A DNA stretch of 64,000 nt from Schaedlerella arabinosiphila (GCF_003885045.1 NZ_RHJS01000002.1:558001-622000); one strand, 5' to 3'; positions 51,050-60,889 are shown, counted from the stretch's first letter. Notes: a model not told the origin generated them from the sequence alone. Numbers and translations are program-made.

Positions 51050-53002
51050 TTACAAGATATTTCTTTTGAACAGAGAATAGGCAGCCGCATAGTATACAAA
51101 ATAAATCATTGCAAAAACCGAAATCGTAATGAAACCATATAAAGGAATGATGCCTTTTTGCAAAATATAAACCCCATACAGAGCTTGGGCTCCAGCCATC
51201 AGAACGAATATAACAACTGCCGGCAGGATCAGCGGAATAAAGAAAAAGGTAGATAATTCACGATGAATGAGTTTTCTTTGCATTTCTTCTGAGACGCCGA
51301 TCCTGTCCAGGTTCTGATAGCTCCGCCGATTATGATCAAGAGCGGATAGCTGCTCAAAAGCCAGTACCGTGCAGGAAAGCAGGATAAATATAATACTCAG
51401 ATAAAGGCCGCAGAACGAAATGGAAGTAAAACCAGTAAGGGAATTACTTATGCCCCATGCCTGTACCGTTACACCCATGGTAACATGATCCGGCCATATG
51501 GTACCGGCCTGAAGCTCTGGGTGCCATTGTTCCGAATGAAGATACCCACGGATTTCAGAGCGTAGTTCCGGAATACCGCCGTTTTCTAATTGCATAACAA
51601 GCCGTATTTTGTTCGCCGGAAGCTTTTGCGCAACGTGATCCGGAACTACAAGGACATATCCGTTTGTTCCGGCCATTCGATATTGTTCCATCGCTTCTTC
51701 ATAAATTCTGCCCTGCGGATTTTCGAGAGTTACACCTGCAAGTGTGATCTTCGGCCGGGTTTTCAGGGCTGCTTTAATATCCTCTGTATAAGTCCATGTG
51801 TCACAATGAACCAGGTATTGATCATCCGGCAATTCTGTTTTTTTGAATCCAAGTATGGAGCGAAGTGTATTGTAGTCGGACAGGGCAAGCGCGTCAGCAG
51901 AATAGCCATTTGCATCATAGAGATAATAAATCATCTCTTTCTGGACGGGGCACTTCTCATCCACAAAGGAAATCAGACCGTCAAAGCTGTTTCTGGTTAA
52001 AGGCGCATCAATCGCAACGCCGGTGTCATAGGGATAAGAGGCTTTCATATTTGCTTTATAGCCAGCACCCATGACCAGCCCTATAAACATGGCTGCAAGG
52101 GAAAGTGTAAATAAAATGGCTGTAATTGCCATCACGCGTCCGCAGGATTGAATACGATGTCCAATCTGCCCGAAGTAAAATAAATTGCACTTGGAATATA
52201 GAATCCTCTTTTTGCGCTTTGCAAAAGTAATCAACATGACAGGGAAGCAGCGGTAAATCTCATATACACCCGCCAGAAGCAATGCGGTCGATCCAATCAG
52301 ATAGACCCATGCTGTATTTGTCTGAATAGATAAACCTTTCCGGATCAAAACCATTCCTGTAATAACCGCCGCTACAGAGCAAATGACAAGTACGAGCTGC
52401 AGGGAACTACGTTTCTGCTTAGAAATGACTTCATTTTTGCGGCTGTCATAAAGCAAATCCACAATTTTTTCACGCCGGATTATATGGACGGCACGAACCA
52501 TCCCGGTTCCGTACATCAATATGAAAAATAAAATGGTGAGTACCAGAGCCCGTTTCGAAAAAGAAGCATGATAGGAATGCGGCACATCAAATATATTTTT
52601 TACAAGCTGTGTCAGTATTCCGGCAAGTCCCGTCCCCAGAGAAATGCCGGACAGAAAAGCCGCCGTTCCTATAACCGTATTCTCGATCAAAAATAATTTC
52701 TGGATAGAACCAATTTCCATGCCGAGTAATTCATAGGCGGCAAATTCTTTCTTGCGCTGTCCAAGTATGAATCGGACGGCATAGCTGACAATAAAAGAGG
52801 AAATCAGTGTAGCAACAACGGAGAGTGCTGTAATTCCGGTTGTCAGGATCGACATATTTTCGGACATGGAAGTAATATCAGTTGAAAATCCCAATGCCAA
52901 AAAGGAATACATCAACATCACTATAAGAACGAGCGTTATGAAATAAATCACGTAATCTTTGGCAGAGCGTTTGACATTTTGCAAAGCTAATTTAAGATAC
53001 AT
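51050..53002 (-). CDS. BceB-like ABC permease
   Basis: The 650-residue permease has about ten membrane segments, FtsX domains, and one large extracellular domain in the middle (about 300-510), the layout of Bce-type detoxification permeases. The front (MYLKLALQNVKRSAKDYVIY, FITLVLIVMLMYSF) is typical. These transporters remove or flip cell-wall antibiotics such as bacitracin or lantibiotics and also pass the signal to the kinase. It overlaps the ATPase gene by 11 bases. Confidence 0.92.
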   Translation of the reverse strand: MYLKLALQNVKRSAKDYVIYFITLVLIVMLMYSFLALGFSTDITSMSENMSILTTGITALSVVATLISSFIVSYAVRFILGQRKKEFAAYELLGMEIGSIQKLFLIENTVIGTAAFLSGISLGTGLAGILTQLVKNIFDVPHSYHASFSKRALVLTILFFILMYGTGMVRAVHIIRREKIVDLLYDSRKNEVISKQKRSSLQLVLVICSVAAVITGMVLIRKGLSIQTNTAWVYLIGSTALLLAGVYEIYRCFPVMLITFAKRKKRILYSKCNLFYFGQIGHRIQSCGRVMAITAILFTLSLAAMFIGLVMGAGYKANMKASYPYDTGVAIDAPLTRNSFDGLISFVDEKCPVQKEMIYYLYDANGYSADALALSDYNTLRSILGFKKTELPDDQYLVHCDTWTYTEDIKAALKTRPKITLAGVTLENPQGRIYEEAMEQYRMAGTNGYVLVVPDHVAQKLPANKIRLVMQLENGGIPELRSEIRGYLHSEQWHPELQAGTIWPDHVTMGVTVQAWGISNSLTGFTSISFCGLYLSIIFILLSCTVLAFEQLSALDHNRRSYQNLDRIGVSEEMQRKLIHRELSTFFFIPLILPAVVIFVLMAGAQALYGVYILQKGIIPLYGFITISVFAMIYFVYYAAAYSLFKRNIL

Positions 53003-53759
53003 CGCCGGCCCCTCCTCCCATCATGGTGAGAACATCTATAATCTTTTCAAAAAATGCTTTGCGGGAATCCGAGCCTTTCAAAATCTCGGTAAAAATCCTC
53101 CCATCCCGAAGAAACAGGATACGGCCCGCATAGCTGGCGGAAAAAGCATCATGCGTCACCATCAGGATCGTGGCCCCTGACTGTTCATTGATGCTCTGCA
53201 TGGTACGGAGCAGCATTTGAGCTGAATGGCTGTCCAGGGAACCGGTGGGTTCATCAGCCAGGAGCAGCTTCGGTTTGTTGATGATCGCCCTGGCGCAGGC
53301 GCAGCGCTGTTTTTGGCCGCCGGACACCTGATAGGGATATTTGTCCAGAATATCCGTGATGCTGAGGGTCTGCGCCATCTCCAGCACCTTTGCGTCAACC
53401 TGTTCTGCAGGCGTGTGATTGATGGTCAGGGCCAGCGCAATATTTTCAGAAACAGTCAGCGTGTCCAGAAGGTTGAAGTCCTGAAAGACAAAGCCGAGAT
53501 TTTCCCGGCGGAACCGGGCCAGCGCCTGATCCCGGATTTCCGTGACATCCGTCCCGTCCAGGCAGATATGGCCGGCGCTGACCGTATCAATCGTGGAGAT
53601 ACAGTTCAGAAGCGTTGTCTTGCCGGAACCGGATGCCCCCATGATGGCGACAAACTCACCCTCGTTTACAGAAAAGCTGATGTCGTGGATCGCTTTGGTG
53701 AGATTGCCCTGGTTTCCATAGTATTTCTGGATATGGTCCAGTTTCAAAATTTCATTCAT
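52992..53759 (-). CDS. BceA-like ABC ATPase
   Basis: The 255-residue ATPase has Walker A GASGSGKTT, the Q-loop in LGFVFQDFNLLD, signature VSGGQKQR, Walker B LLLADEPTGSLD and the H-loop in ILMVTHDAFSA. The frame is open to 53780, but the ribosome site GGAGGTGAAC selects ATG 53759, giving MNEILKLDHIQKYYG. It powers the permease at 51050. A candidate operator (53817-53843) lies upstream. Confidence 0.93.
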   Translation of the reverse strand: MNEILKLDHIQKYYGNQGNLTKAIHDISFSVNEGEFVAIMGASGSGKTTLLNCISTIDTVSAGHICLDGTDVTEIRDQALARFRRENLGFVFQDFNLLDTLTVSENIALALTINHTPAEQVDAKVLEMAQTLSITDILDKYPYQVSGGQKQRCACARAIINKPKLLLADEPTGSLDSHSAQMLLRTMQSINEQSGATILMVTHDAFSASYAGRILFLRDGRIFTEILKGSDSRKAFFEKIIDVLTMMGGGAGDVS

Positions 53760-53816
53760 TGTGTTCACCTCCACTCCCATTGTAAATGAAACCGGCTTCT
53801 GTTTGTATCAGGTTTT

Positions 53817-53843
53817 CTTACAAAGTTCTAACAAAATTGTAAG
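53817..53843 (-). promoter_or_regulatory. Putative BceR-type operator upstream of bceAB-like genes
   Basis: CTTACAA (53817-53823) and TTGTAAG (53837-53843) form an inverted repeat with 13 bases between, in the 97-base gap between the kinase and ATPase genes. Bce-type regulators bind inverted repeats at this place to switch on their transporter. No -10 box was assigned with confidence. Confidence 0.5.
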
Positions 53844-53855
53844 AAGTAGACTAGA

Positions 53856-54869
53856 TCAGTTCTGCACTTCATGAACAAAATGATTGATCCGGAAGGTCAG
53901 GCAAAGAGATGTTCCGGCTTTACGCGAGTCTGCGGAAATGCCAATCCCTATTTTATCGCAAAGCCTTTTGCAAAGATATAATCCGATGCCGGTTGAATTT
54001 TGCGTGGTACGCCCATTCTGTCCTGTGAACCCTTTTTCGAAAATACGGGGAAGATCACAGGCCGGAATGCCAATGCCGTTATCTGCCACATCAAGCATAA
54101 CCTGATCTCCCTGCCGCCGGACATGAAAATCCAACTCAGGCTGTTCTGTCCGATACTTTACTGCATTCACGATAAGCTGGTTCAAAATAAAACGAACCCA
54201 TTTGTCATCTGAAAATACGGTATGGTCTGCATTTGATATTTTAACCTTCACTTTGTTCCGCAGCAGAAGATACTTGTTATCTGCTATGGACTGATGGATA
54301 ACATCAGACAGGCAGATCTCCCGCACAGAGTAATCTTTTTCTGCATAGTCACTGCGGGCATAATAGAGGGCCTGCTCCGTGAAATGATTTGTCTTTTCCA
54401 ATTCCGTTAAAAATTCTTTTGTGAATTCGGAACGATGATTTTCACAAAGCAGTTTCATGGCCGTAATCGGCGTTTTTATCTCATGGATCCACTGCTCAAT
54501 ATACTCTTTATACTCTATTCTTTCCCGGCGGACGATACCGGTCTGTTCCAGCATGGATTTTCCAGCCATTTTTATAAGCCGGTAATACACCTGGTCTTCA
54601 GCCCTTTCCGGTGGTTCCATTATTTCAGAGATCAGATAGCGTTCCGATAATTGATCCGCCATCGTCAGCAGCACCTGCATTTGCCGCTTGCGTTTCCAAT
54701 AGGTACTTCCCATACCGATTGCTAAAATGAATCCCCAAAGAATTAAAATCAGCGCAATACTTGAAACCGTATTGCCGCATATCATAAGAAAAAGAGTAAG
54801 GGCAAGCATACACACGAAATTTGTAAGCAGGAATGCCTGCCTGTTTTTCCAGTATAATTTTTTATTCAT
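53856..54869 (-). CDS. BceS-like intramembrane-sensing histidine kinase
   Basis: The 338-residue kinase has two close membrane segments at about 13-55 with almost no outside loop, the hallmark of Bce-type kinases that sense through their transporter. The His lies in WIHEIKTPITAMKLLCENH, the N-box in LNQLIVNAVKY and the G-box in STGIGLYLCKRLC. The frame opens at 54995, but the ATG at 54869 overlaps the regulator's stop (ATGA), giving a normal length and coupled translation. Confidence 0.92.
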   Translation of the reverse strand: MNKKLYWKNRQAFLLTNFVCMLALTLFLMICGNTVSSIALILILWGFILAIGMGSTYWKRKRQMQVLLTMADQLSERYLISEIMEPPERAEDQVYYRLIKMAGKSMLEQTGIVRRERIEYKEYIEQWIHEIKTPITAMKLLCENHRSEFTKEFLTELEKTNHFTEQALYYARSDYAEKDYSVREICLSDVIHQSIADNKYLLLRNKVKVKISNADHTVFSDDKWVRFILNQLIVNAVKYRTEQPELDFHVRRQGDQVMLDVADNGIGIPACDLPRIFEKGFTGQNGRTTQNSTGIGLYLCKRLCDKIGIGISADSRKAGTSLCLTFRINHFVHEVQN

Positions 54870-55537
54870 AGTGTGTACCCCTGCCGATGTTTCGTTCTGA
54901 TAAAATTTTTCAAACCGATGGCGGCCAGTTTTTCTCGAATACGGTTTATATTTACACTCAGGGCATTGTCGTCCACATATAATTGGTTGTCCCACAAAAA
55001 TTCTGTTATATCCGGGCGGGAACAGATGTTTCCGGCATTTTTGAACAGGAAATATAAAATTTTCTGTTCGTTCCTTGTCAGGTCAGCCCGCCGTCCCTCA
55101 TATTCCAAAACGCTGGCCTCCAAATGCAGAACCGCACCGCCATAAGCCATCTGTCCCGCCTGCTGTGCCGGATATGCGCGTCTTAACAAAGAGGCCGTCT
55201 TTGCAAGTAAAATTGCCGAATTATATGGCTTCGTAATAAAGGCATCCCCGCCCAGCATAATGCTGTTCAGTTCATCCATATCTGTACTGCAGCCTGTCAC
55301 AAAAATGATGGGAGCATCTGAGAATATACGAATTTTCGAACACAGGGTAAATCCGCTTTCTCCAGGCAGCTTAATATCCAGCAAAATCAGGTGCGGTTTT
55401 TCCTTTTTGACAGTCTCTATCACGGAAGAAAAGTCTTCTGCTCCTGTGGTTACATATCCATTCCCTTCCAACAAGGCCCGCAATTCTCCTTGTATCACAG
55501 GATCGTCTTCAATTACCATGATTTTGTACCGGTTCAT
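54866..55537 (-). CDS. BceR-like OmpR-type response regulator
   Basis: The 223-residue regulator has the acidic pair in MVIEDDPVIQG, phosphorylated Asp in LILLDIKLPGESGF, Lys in FITKPYN and a C-terminal winged helix (LTRNEQKILYFLFKNAG, VDDNALSVNINRIREKL). It is the first gene of the minus-strand order regulator, kinase, ATPase, permease. The ribosome site AGGAGGTGCAG precedes the ATG. It should switch on the ATPase and permease genes through the inverted repeat at 53817-53843. Confidence 0.93.
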   Translation of the reverse strand: MNRYKIMVIEDDPVIQGELRALLEGNGYVTTGAEDFSSVIETVKKEKPHLILLDIKLPGESGFTLCSKIRIFSDAPIIFVTGCSTDMDELNSIMLGGDAFITKPYNSAILLAKTASLLRRAYPAQQAGQMAYGGAVLHLEASVLEYEGRRADLTRNEQKILYFLFKNAGNICSRPDITEFLWDNQLYVDDNALSVNINRIREKLAAIGLKNFIRTKHRQGYTL

Positions 55538-55831
55538 TTGTACTGCACCTCCTAACTTACATTATAGTTCTATCTATCACTCGACGCATGTGAGCGAAAA
55601 GAAAAGCGGAGAGGACAAAAAAACATGTGTATATTTTGCTCTCTTTGGCCGGAAGGTAAAAAAATGGGCAAAAAGCCGGATGATTTTGGCTCAAAATCGG
55701 ATAGGAAAACCCCTTTGGATTCTGTAGAATAAAACTGGGTGTATTGCAGGCTGCCGCTTTCAGGATAGCGGCCGTATTAGACTGCAGAAACGTAAAAAAG
55801 AAGATATAATAACAGCAGGAGGGTCAAAAAG

Positions 55832-56791
55832 ATGGGAAAAATAAATTTGCAGATGTATTCCTTTATGGATGGGATGATGAATGACAGCCGGGAGAACTTC
55901 CGGCGCGCGGCGGAGATGGGATATGACGGGGTGGAGCTGTTCGGGCCGGATTTTGAGATCCCGGCGGAGGAATTGAAAGCGCTGCTGGACGAACTGAATT
56001 TGCAGCCGGTTTCTCTCCATGCGCCGAAGACAGAGATGGTGGAGGGATTGATCCCCTTTGCAAATACGCTGGGGATGCAGTTTATCGGAATCGGGATGGA
56101 GGTTCTAAAGGACGAGGAGTCTGTCCACAGCTTTGCCAAAACCCTGAACCGGATCGGAAAAGCCTGCGCCGAAAAGGGGCTGATGCTCACCTACCATAAT
56201 CATACTCAGGAATTTGCGGACTGCAGCCGGATCGGGAGTGTGCCTGGCGCCACGGGAGCAGCGGAGGAGAAGCAGGCTGCAGGAGAGGCGTGCGTCAGCG
56301 TACAGCCGGAGAACCGGCATGCGGCAGAAACGGCACTGGACGGCTCAAGGAGAACCAATAGGGTGATCGACGTTCTGATGCAGGAAACAGATCCGGAATA
56401 TGTGAGCTTCGAGCTGGACGCGGGCTGGTGCGCGGCGGCCGGATTTGATCCGATCGCGTTTGTGGAGCAGTACAGCGGCCGGGTGAAGCTGATCCATATC
56501 AAGGAGAGCAGCCGGGTGGTAGGACCCCAGCCGCCCATGGATTTCAGCATGCTGCCCAGGGATGAGAACGGCGCGCCGATTTTCCCGGAAGATTTGAAAA
56601 AGACCATGGAAGATCTGAAGCGGATTAACTGCCGCGCCGGAGAAGGGCTGGTGGACTGGAAAGCGCTGAAAGAGACGGCGGACAAAAACGGGTGCCGGGC
56701 TTACATCGTGGAGCGGGAATATTCTGTCTCGGGAAACCGGCTGAATGACCTGAAAGCTGATTTGGAGCATTACAGGACGCAGATTTCTTAA
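55832..56791 (+). CDS. Sugar isomerase/epimerase (AP-endonuclease-2-like TIM barrel)
   Basis: The 319-residue protein has the xylose-isomerase-like barrel: EMGYDGVELFGPDF, YHNHTQEF (metal-binding His), VSFELDAGWCAAAGFDP (Asp ligand), VKLIHIKESS and VEREYS at the end. Family members isomerise or epimerise sugars or inositols using a divalent metal. An extra segment of about 40 residues, rich in Ala, Glu and Arg (PGATGAAEEKQAAGEAC on), interrupts the barrel after YHNHTQEFADCSRIGS and is not normal for the family. The ribosome site CAGGAGGGTC precedes the ATG. It is the first of a run with the AraC-GH39 and GPH genes. Confidence 0.88.
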   Translation: MGKINLQMYSFMDGMMNDSRENFRRAAEMGYDGVELFGPDFEIPAEELKALLDELNLQPVSLHAPKTEMVEGLIPFANTLGMQFIGIGMEVLKDEESVHSFAKTLNRIGKACAEKGLMLTYHNHTQEFADCSRIGSVPGATGAAEEKQAAGEACVSVQPENRHAAETALDGSRRTNRVIDVLMQETDPEYVSFELDAGWCAAAGFDPIAFVEQYSGRVKLIHIKESSRVVGPQPPMDFSMLPRDENGAPIFPEDLKKTMEDLKRINCRAGEGLVDWKALKETADKNGCRAYIVEREYSVSGNRLNDLKADLEHYRTQIS

Positions 56792-56814
56792 CAGCCGCAG
56801 CAGGAGTAGGTCTA

Positions 56815-59223
56815 ATGGAAGATAATATAAGAAGAGACAAAATGAAAATTTCCGTCTTGAATGCAGCGGATGAGCAGGAGCATTTTCATCAGGATATTGA
56901 ACTGCTGTATGTTCTGGAAGGGACTATGGATGTGACGATCGGGGAGCAGGTCACCCATATGGAGCCGGAGGACGTGCTGGTGGTGAACGCGAATAAACGG
57001 CATTGTCTGAAAGGCTCCGGGGATATTTTGTATGTACGCTTTTCCATCCTATACCAGATGGTCAGCGACGTGTTCCAAAGCATGGATGTGATTTTCTGGT
57101 GCGATTCCACGAGAGGGCAGAGCGAGCGGTACAACCAGCTTCGGGATACGCTGAAAACCCTATTGAACCATTATCTGGAAACACGGGGAAATTCGGCCAA
57201 CTTCGGGCATATCGGGCTGTGCTACCGGGTTCTTGACATTTTGTCCATGTACTTTCTGGTGCAGGCCGCGGACAAGGAAAACATGGATGAAAAGGAAAAG
57301 TTCGAGGAGCGGATTTCCCAGATCAACAATTATATCCGGGCAAATTATAACCAGCCCATCAGCCTGAAGGACCTGGCCGACAAGCTTTACCTTTCCAACG
57401 GCTATCTCTCCCGTTTTTTCAAACGGAACTACGGCATGAGCTTTGCGGAATACCTGACCAATATCCGGCTGTACCATGCGGTGGATGAACTTCTGTATAC
57501 CAGCACGCCGATCACCCGGATCGCCTATGACAACGGTTTTGCAAATGTGGCCATCTTCAACAAGGCGTTTAAAAAGGCTTATGGGGAAACGCCCTCTTCG
57601 CTGCGGAAACGTTCCAGGGAGCAGAAGCGGGAGGAGGAGTTCCGGGAAACAGACGCGGCTGTGGAGGAACGGCTGGAGCACTACCTTCATGTGACCAATT
57701 CCGTTCAGGAGGAGGGTGCCGAGATCGGCGTTCGGAAGGACACCTTTTCCGTGCAGAAGAGTGAAAAGCTGTGGGACGGCTGGGGCCGTACCATGAATAT
57801 CGGGTCGGCAGCGTCGCTGCTGCGGTCCGAGGTGCAGGAGCACGTGATGCTGCTCAAAGAAGCGCTGGGGTTTACCTATGTTCGGTTCTGGAATATTTTC
57901 GCAAAGGAAATGCTCATCGACCTGGATGTCCTGGACGGCAGCTATAATTTTACAAGGTTGGATTCCATCCTGGACTTTCTGCTGCAGTACGGGCTCAAAC
58001 CGCATATCGAACTGGGAATGAAGCCGGTCAGATTTATGAGAAATGTGCAGACGCTGTTTCAGGAAGAGGAAGACACAGGATATGCGGAGCCGGAAAAATG
58101 GGAGCGGGTACTGCATGCATTGATGCGGCATCTGGTGCACCGCTACGGCAGAAGCGAACTGGACAGCTGGCGTATGGAGGTGTGGTTCCATGAGAGCAGG
58201 TGGGAGCAGGAGAATGCGGTAAATGAATATTACGAGCTGTTCGGCAGAACCAGCAGGATCGTGAAGCATTACAGCGACAAGCTGGAGGTGGGCGGCTGCG
58301 GGCTCAGGCTGGATTTCCGGGAAAGCTGGCGCATCGCGTTTCTGGAGGGCTGGGGCGCCCAGGATGTGAAGCCGGACTTTCTGTCCATCTGCTACTTTTC
58401 CTATGAGCGCGGGGAAATTGAAAAGGATCGGTATGCGAAACGCAGTACGGACAATGAATGCATGAAGCACCGTATTTTATATGAAAAGGGACTCATCGAA
58501 AGGACCGGGCTTCGGGAGGTCAAGCTCTATATCACGGAATGGAATCTGACGGCTTCCGCCCGCAGCTTTATCAACGACACCTGCTTTAAGGGTGCCTATG
58601 TGATCAAAAATATACTGGATATTTACGGCGAGGCCGCGGATATGGCGTTTTTCCTAGGGAGCGACCGGGTCTCGGAATACTATGATTCCAACCGGCTGCT
58701 CCACGGGGGGACCGGGGTGATGTCGAAGGACGGGATTCTCAAACCCACCGGATTTGCCTTTGAATTTTTGAAACGGCTTTATCCTTATTATATCGGCAGA
58801 GGGGAGAATTACCTGATCTCCACCGACCAGCATGATTCCTACGGGATCATCTGCCACAACCAGCGGAAGCTGGGATATAATTATTATTTTACCAAGGAGG
58901 ACGAGATCGAGAAGGAACATCTCTGGAAATATTTTGAGGATCGGAACGGGCTGGAATTGTGCCTGACCCTGACGGATGTGACGGACGGGGGTTACCAGGT
59001 GAAGACGTACCGGATCAACGAACAGAACGGGAGCGCGCTGAATATTTGGCAGGAGATGGATTATGAAAAGGAACTGTCCAGGAATGATATCAAGTATTTC
59101 CGCAGGGTCTGCGAGCCCAAGCTGACGATCCAGAAATGCGAATCCAGCGAAGGGGTTTTAAGCCTTCAGGTGCAGATGCAGCCCAATGAGATCGCGTTTG
59201 TGAGGATACGGCTGCTGGTGTAG
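56815..59223 (+). CDS. AraC regulator fused to a GH39-like domain
   Basis: The 802-residue protein has three parts: a cupin sensor (about 15-90; HFHQDIELLYVLEGTMDVTI), an AraC double helix-turn-helix (about 170-265; LKDLADKLYLSNGYLSRFFK, ITRIAYDNGFANVAIFNKAF) and a GH39-like TIM barrel (about 320-800; FTYVRFWNIFAKEM). The acid/base position is Glu460 in EVWFHES, where the usual Asn before Glu is His. The nucleophile position is Glu575 in YITEWNLT. With no signal peptide it works in the cytoplasm. The barrel may have become a sugar sensor, or it may still cut. The isomerase gene lies 23 bases upstream and a GPH symporter downstream. Confidence 0.93.
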   Translation: MEDNIRRDKMKISVLNAADEQEHFHQDIELLYVLEGTMDVTIGEQVTHMEPEDVLVVNANKRHCLKGSGDILYVRFSILYQMVSDVFQSMDVIFWCDSTRGQSERYNQLRDTLKTLLNHYLETRGNSANFGHIGLCYRVLDILSMYFLVQAADKENMDEKEKFEERISQINNYIRANYNQPISLKDLADKLYLSNGYLSRFFKRNYGMSFAEYLTNIRLYHAVDELLYTSTPITRIAYDNGFANVAIFNKAFKKAYGETPSSLRKRSREQKREEEFRETDAAVEERLEHYLHVTNSVQEEGAEIGVRKDTFSVQKSEKLWDGWGRTMNIGSAASLLRSEVQEHVMLLKEALGFTYVRFWNIFAKEMLIDLDVLDGSYNFTRLDSILDFLLQYGLKPHIELGMKPVRFMRNVQTLFQEEEDTGYAEPEKWERVLHALMRHLVHRYGRSELDSWRMEVWFHESRWEQENAVNEYYELFGRTSRIVKHYSDKLEVGGCGLRLDFRESWRIAFLEGWGAQDVKPDFLSICYFSYERGEIEKDRYAKRSTDNECMKHRILYEKGLIERTGLREVKLYITEWNLTASARSFINDTCFKGAYVIKNILDIYGEAADMAFFLGSDRVSEYYDSNRLLHGGTGVMSKDGILKPTGFAFEFLKRLYPYYIGRGENYLISTDQHDSYGIICHNQRKLGYNYYFTKEDEIEKEHLWKYFEDRNGLELCLTLTDVTDGGYQVKTYRINEQNGSALNIWQEMDYEKELSRNDIKYFRRVCEPKLTIQKCESSEGVLSLQVQMQPNEIAFVRIRLLV

Positions 59224-59385
59224 GTCAAAATCCCGCTATATATTTTGCACATGGGATATAGGAAAAGAGAATCCACATAAGATTTTGGTCATTAGAGTCA
59301 GAAAACAGGAAGTAATAGAATAGGCGTATAAAGGCATTTGCTGATAAGATGTTCTCATCAAGAAAGAAAAGAGAGGAAAAGAAAA

Positions 59386-60807
59386 ATGAGTGAAAACACA
59401 AATGCAGCCGTACAGGCAAACGAAGACGCAAACAAAAAGCTTTCTGTTCTCACGAAGATTGGCTACAGCTTTGGCGAGATCGGCTCTCAATGTTCCTGGA
59501 CACTGATCAGTTCTTATCTGACCGTATTTTATACGGATGTGGTGGGGCTTACCCCGGTGGTTATCTCGGCGATCATGCTGATCGCGCGGATCTGGGACGC
59601 CGTCAATGACCCGATGTTCGGCGCCATCGCGGAGAATACACACACGAAATGGGGACGTTTCCGTCCGTACATCCTCTGGGGCGCGCCGATACTGGCATTG
59701 TTTAACTGCCTCACATTTTTGAATCTGGATGTCCCTAGCAGTTGGAAAGCAATCTGGTGCGGATTTACATATATCGGCTGCGGGATGGCTTACACGGCGG
59801 TCAATATTTCCACACAGTGCGTTGCAAACTGTATGACGGCGCTGAACGAAGAGCGTGTGGCATTGAATGCATATAAGGGCGTCGGCTCCGGCCTGATCCA
59901 GATGGTCATCAGTGCGGTAACCATGCCGATGATCCTCTATTTCGGAGGCGGTTCTGCTTCTTCCGAGAAGGGATACTTCATGGCGGCGCTGGTATTTTCC
60001 ATTGTGTGTATTCCCTGCTTCTGGGTGTGCTTTGCATCTACAAAGGAAATTCTGGGAAGCAGCGGCAAAAAGGAAAGCGTTGGAGATACCATGAAAAACC
60101 TGGTAAACTCCTTCAAATATACGTTTAAAGACCGGAACGCGGTATTTTTGATGCTGGCCATGCTTACATTTTTGACGGGACTGTTTGGACGAATCGGTAT
60201 CATGGCGTACTATTTCATCTATATCATGGGCAATCCGGTGCTCATCGCAGGGTTCGCAACGGCCATGTCGGCGGGGATGCTGGTGGTGAACTTTTATGCT
60301 CCGTTTCTGCTGAACCGGTTCAGCAAAAAATATGTAGGCGCGGCGGGCTGTATCTTACAGGCCCTGTGCTGTGTATTCTTCTTCATCATCGGCGAGAACA
60401 ATCTGGTGGGCATGATCGTTCCTTCCGGGTTCCTGTATGGCGTGACTAACCTGATCTCCATTTCCTGCTTTACGCTGAGCGCGGAGATCATTGACGACAA
60501 CTGGCTGAGGACAGGCGTGCGTTCCGACGGCGTGATCGCGTCCTGCGTTTCCTTCTCCACCAAGCTTGGAAATGCCATCGGCGGTTCTATCGGAATCCTG
60601 GCGCTGAGCGCAGTGGGGTATGTGGCAAATGCGGAGAATCTCTCTGCGGAAGTGCTGACGAGGATGGATATGGTGATCAACTTTGCGCCGGCAGCGTTGT
60701 TTGTACTCGGAGCGGTCCTCTTCCTGTGTGTGGGAATGACGAGGGAAAAGGCGAAAGCGAATGAGGCGGAGATCGCAAGGAAAGTGGCGTCCGGGGAATT
60801 GAAATAA
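59386..60807 (+). CDS. GPH-family sugar symporter (second)
   Basis: The 473-residue protein has about 12 membrane segments and the GPH signature (KIGYSFGEIGSQCSWTLISS, ARIWDAVNDPMFGAIAENTH then TKWGRFRPYILWG). The frame is open from 59338, but ATG 59386 follows GAGAGGAAAAG and is chosen. It probably imports a glycoside sensed by the AraC-GH39 protein just upstream (162 bases) and used by the isomerase (inference). A terminator follows at 60859-60887. Confidence 0.92.
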   Translation: MSENTNAAVQANEDANKKLSVLTKIGYSFGEIGSQCSWTLISSYLTVFYTDVVGLTPVVISAIMLIARIWDAVNDPMFGAIAENTHTKWGRFRPYILWGAPILALFNCLTFLNLDVPSSWKAIWCGFTYIGCGMAYTAVNISTQCVANCMTALNEERVALNAYKGVGSGLIQMVISAVTMPMILYFGGGSASSEKGYFMAALVFSIVCIPCFWVCFASTKEILGSSGKKESVGDTMKNLVNSFKYTFKDRNAVFLMLAMLTFLTGLFGRIGIMAYYFIYIMGNPVLIAGFATAMSAGMLVVNFYAPFLLNRFSKKYVGAAGCILQALCCVFFFIIGENNLVGMIVPSGFLYGVTNLISISCFTLSAEIIDDNWLRTGVRSDGVIASCVSFSTKLGNAIGGSIGILALSAVGYVANAENLSAEVLTRMDMVINFAPAALFVLGAVLFLCVGMTREKAKANEAEIARKVASGELK

Positions 60808-60858
60808 GATATAGAATAAAAGAATGTATCTCTCTTTATGTGTGGGATGCTGAAAAGG

Positions 60859-60887
60859 AAGGGCGGCCGATGGGCGGCCCTTCTTTT
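60859..60887 (+). terminator. Terminator after the second GPH gene
   Basis: AAGGGC (60859-60864) and GCCCTT (60877-60882), with inner GGCC/GGGC pairing, form a GC-rich stem followed by CTTTTT. It lies just before the converging AEC gene. Confidence 0.75.
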
Positions 60888-60889
60888 TA

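Noticed and set aside
57160..58470. Open frame of 436 codons on the minus strand opposite the AraC-GH39 gene
   Set aside because: It lies within a well-supported fusion gene on the other strand and has no family features.
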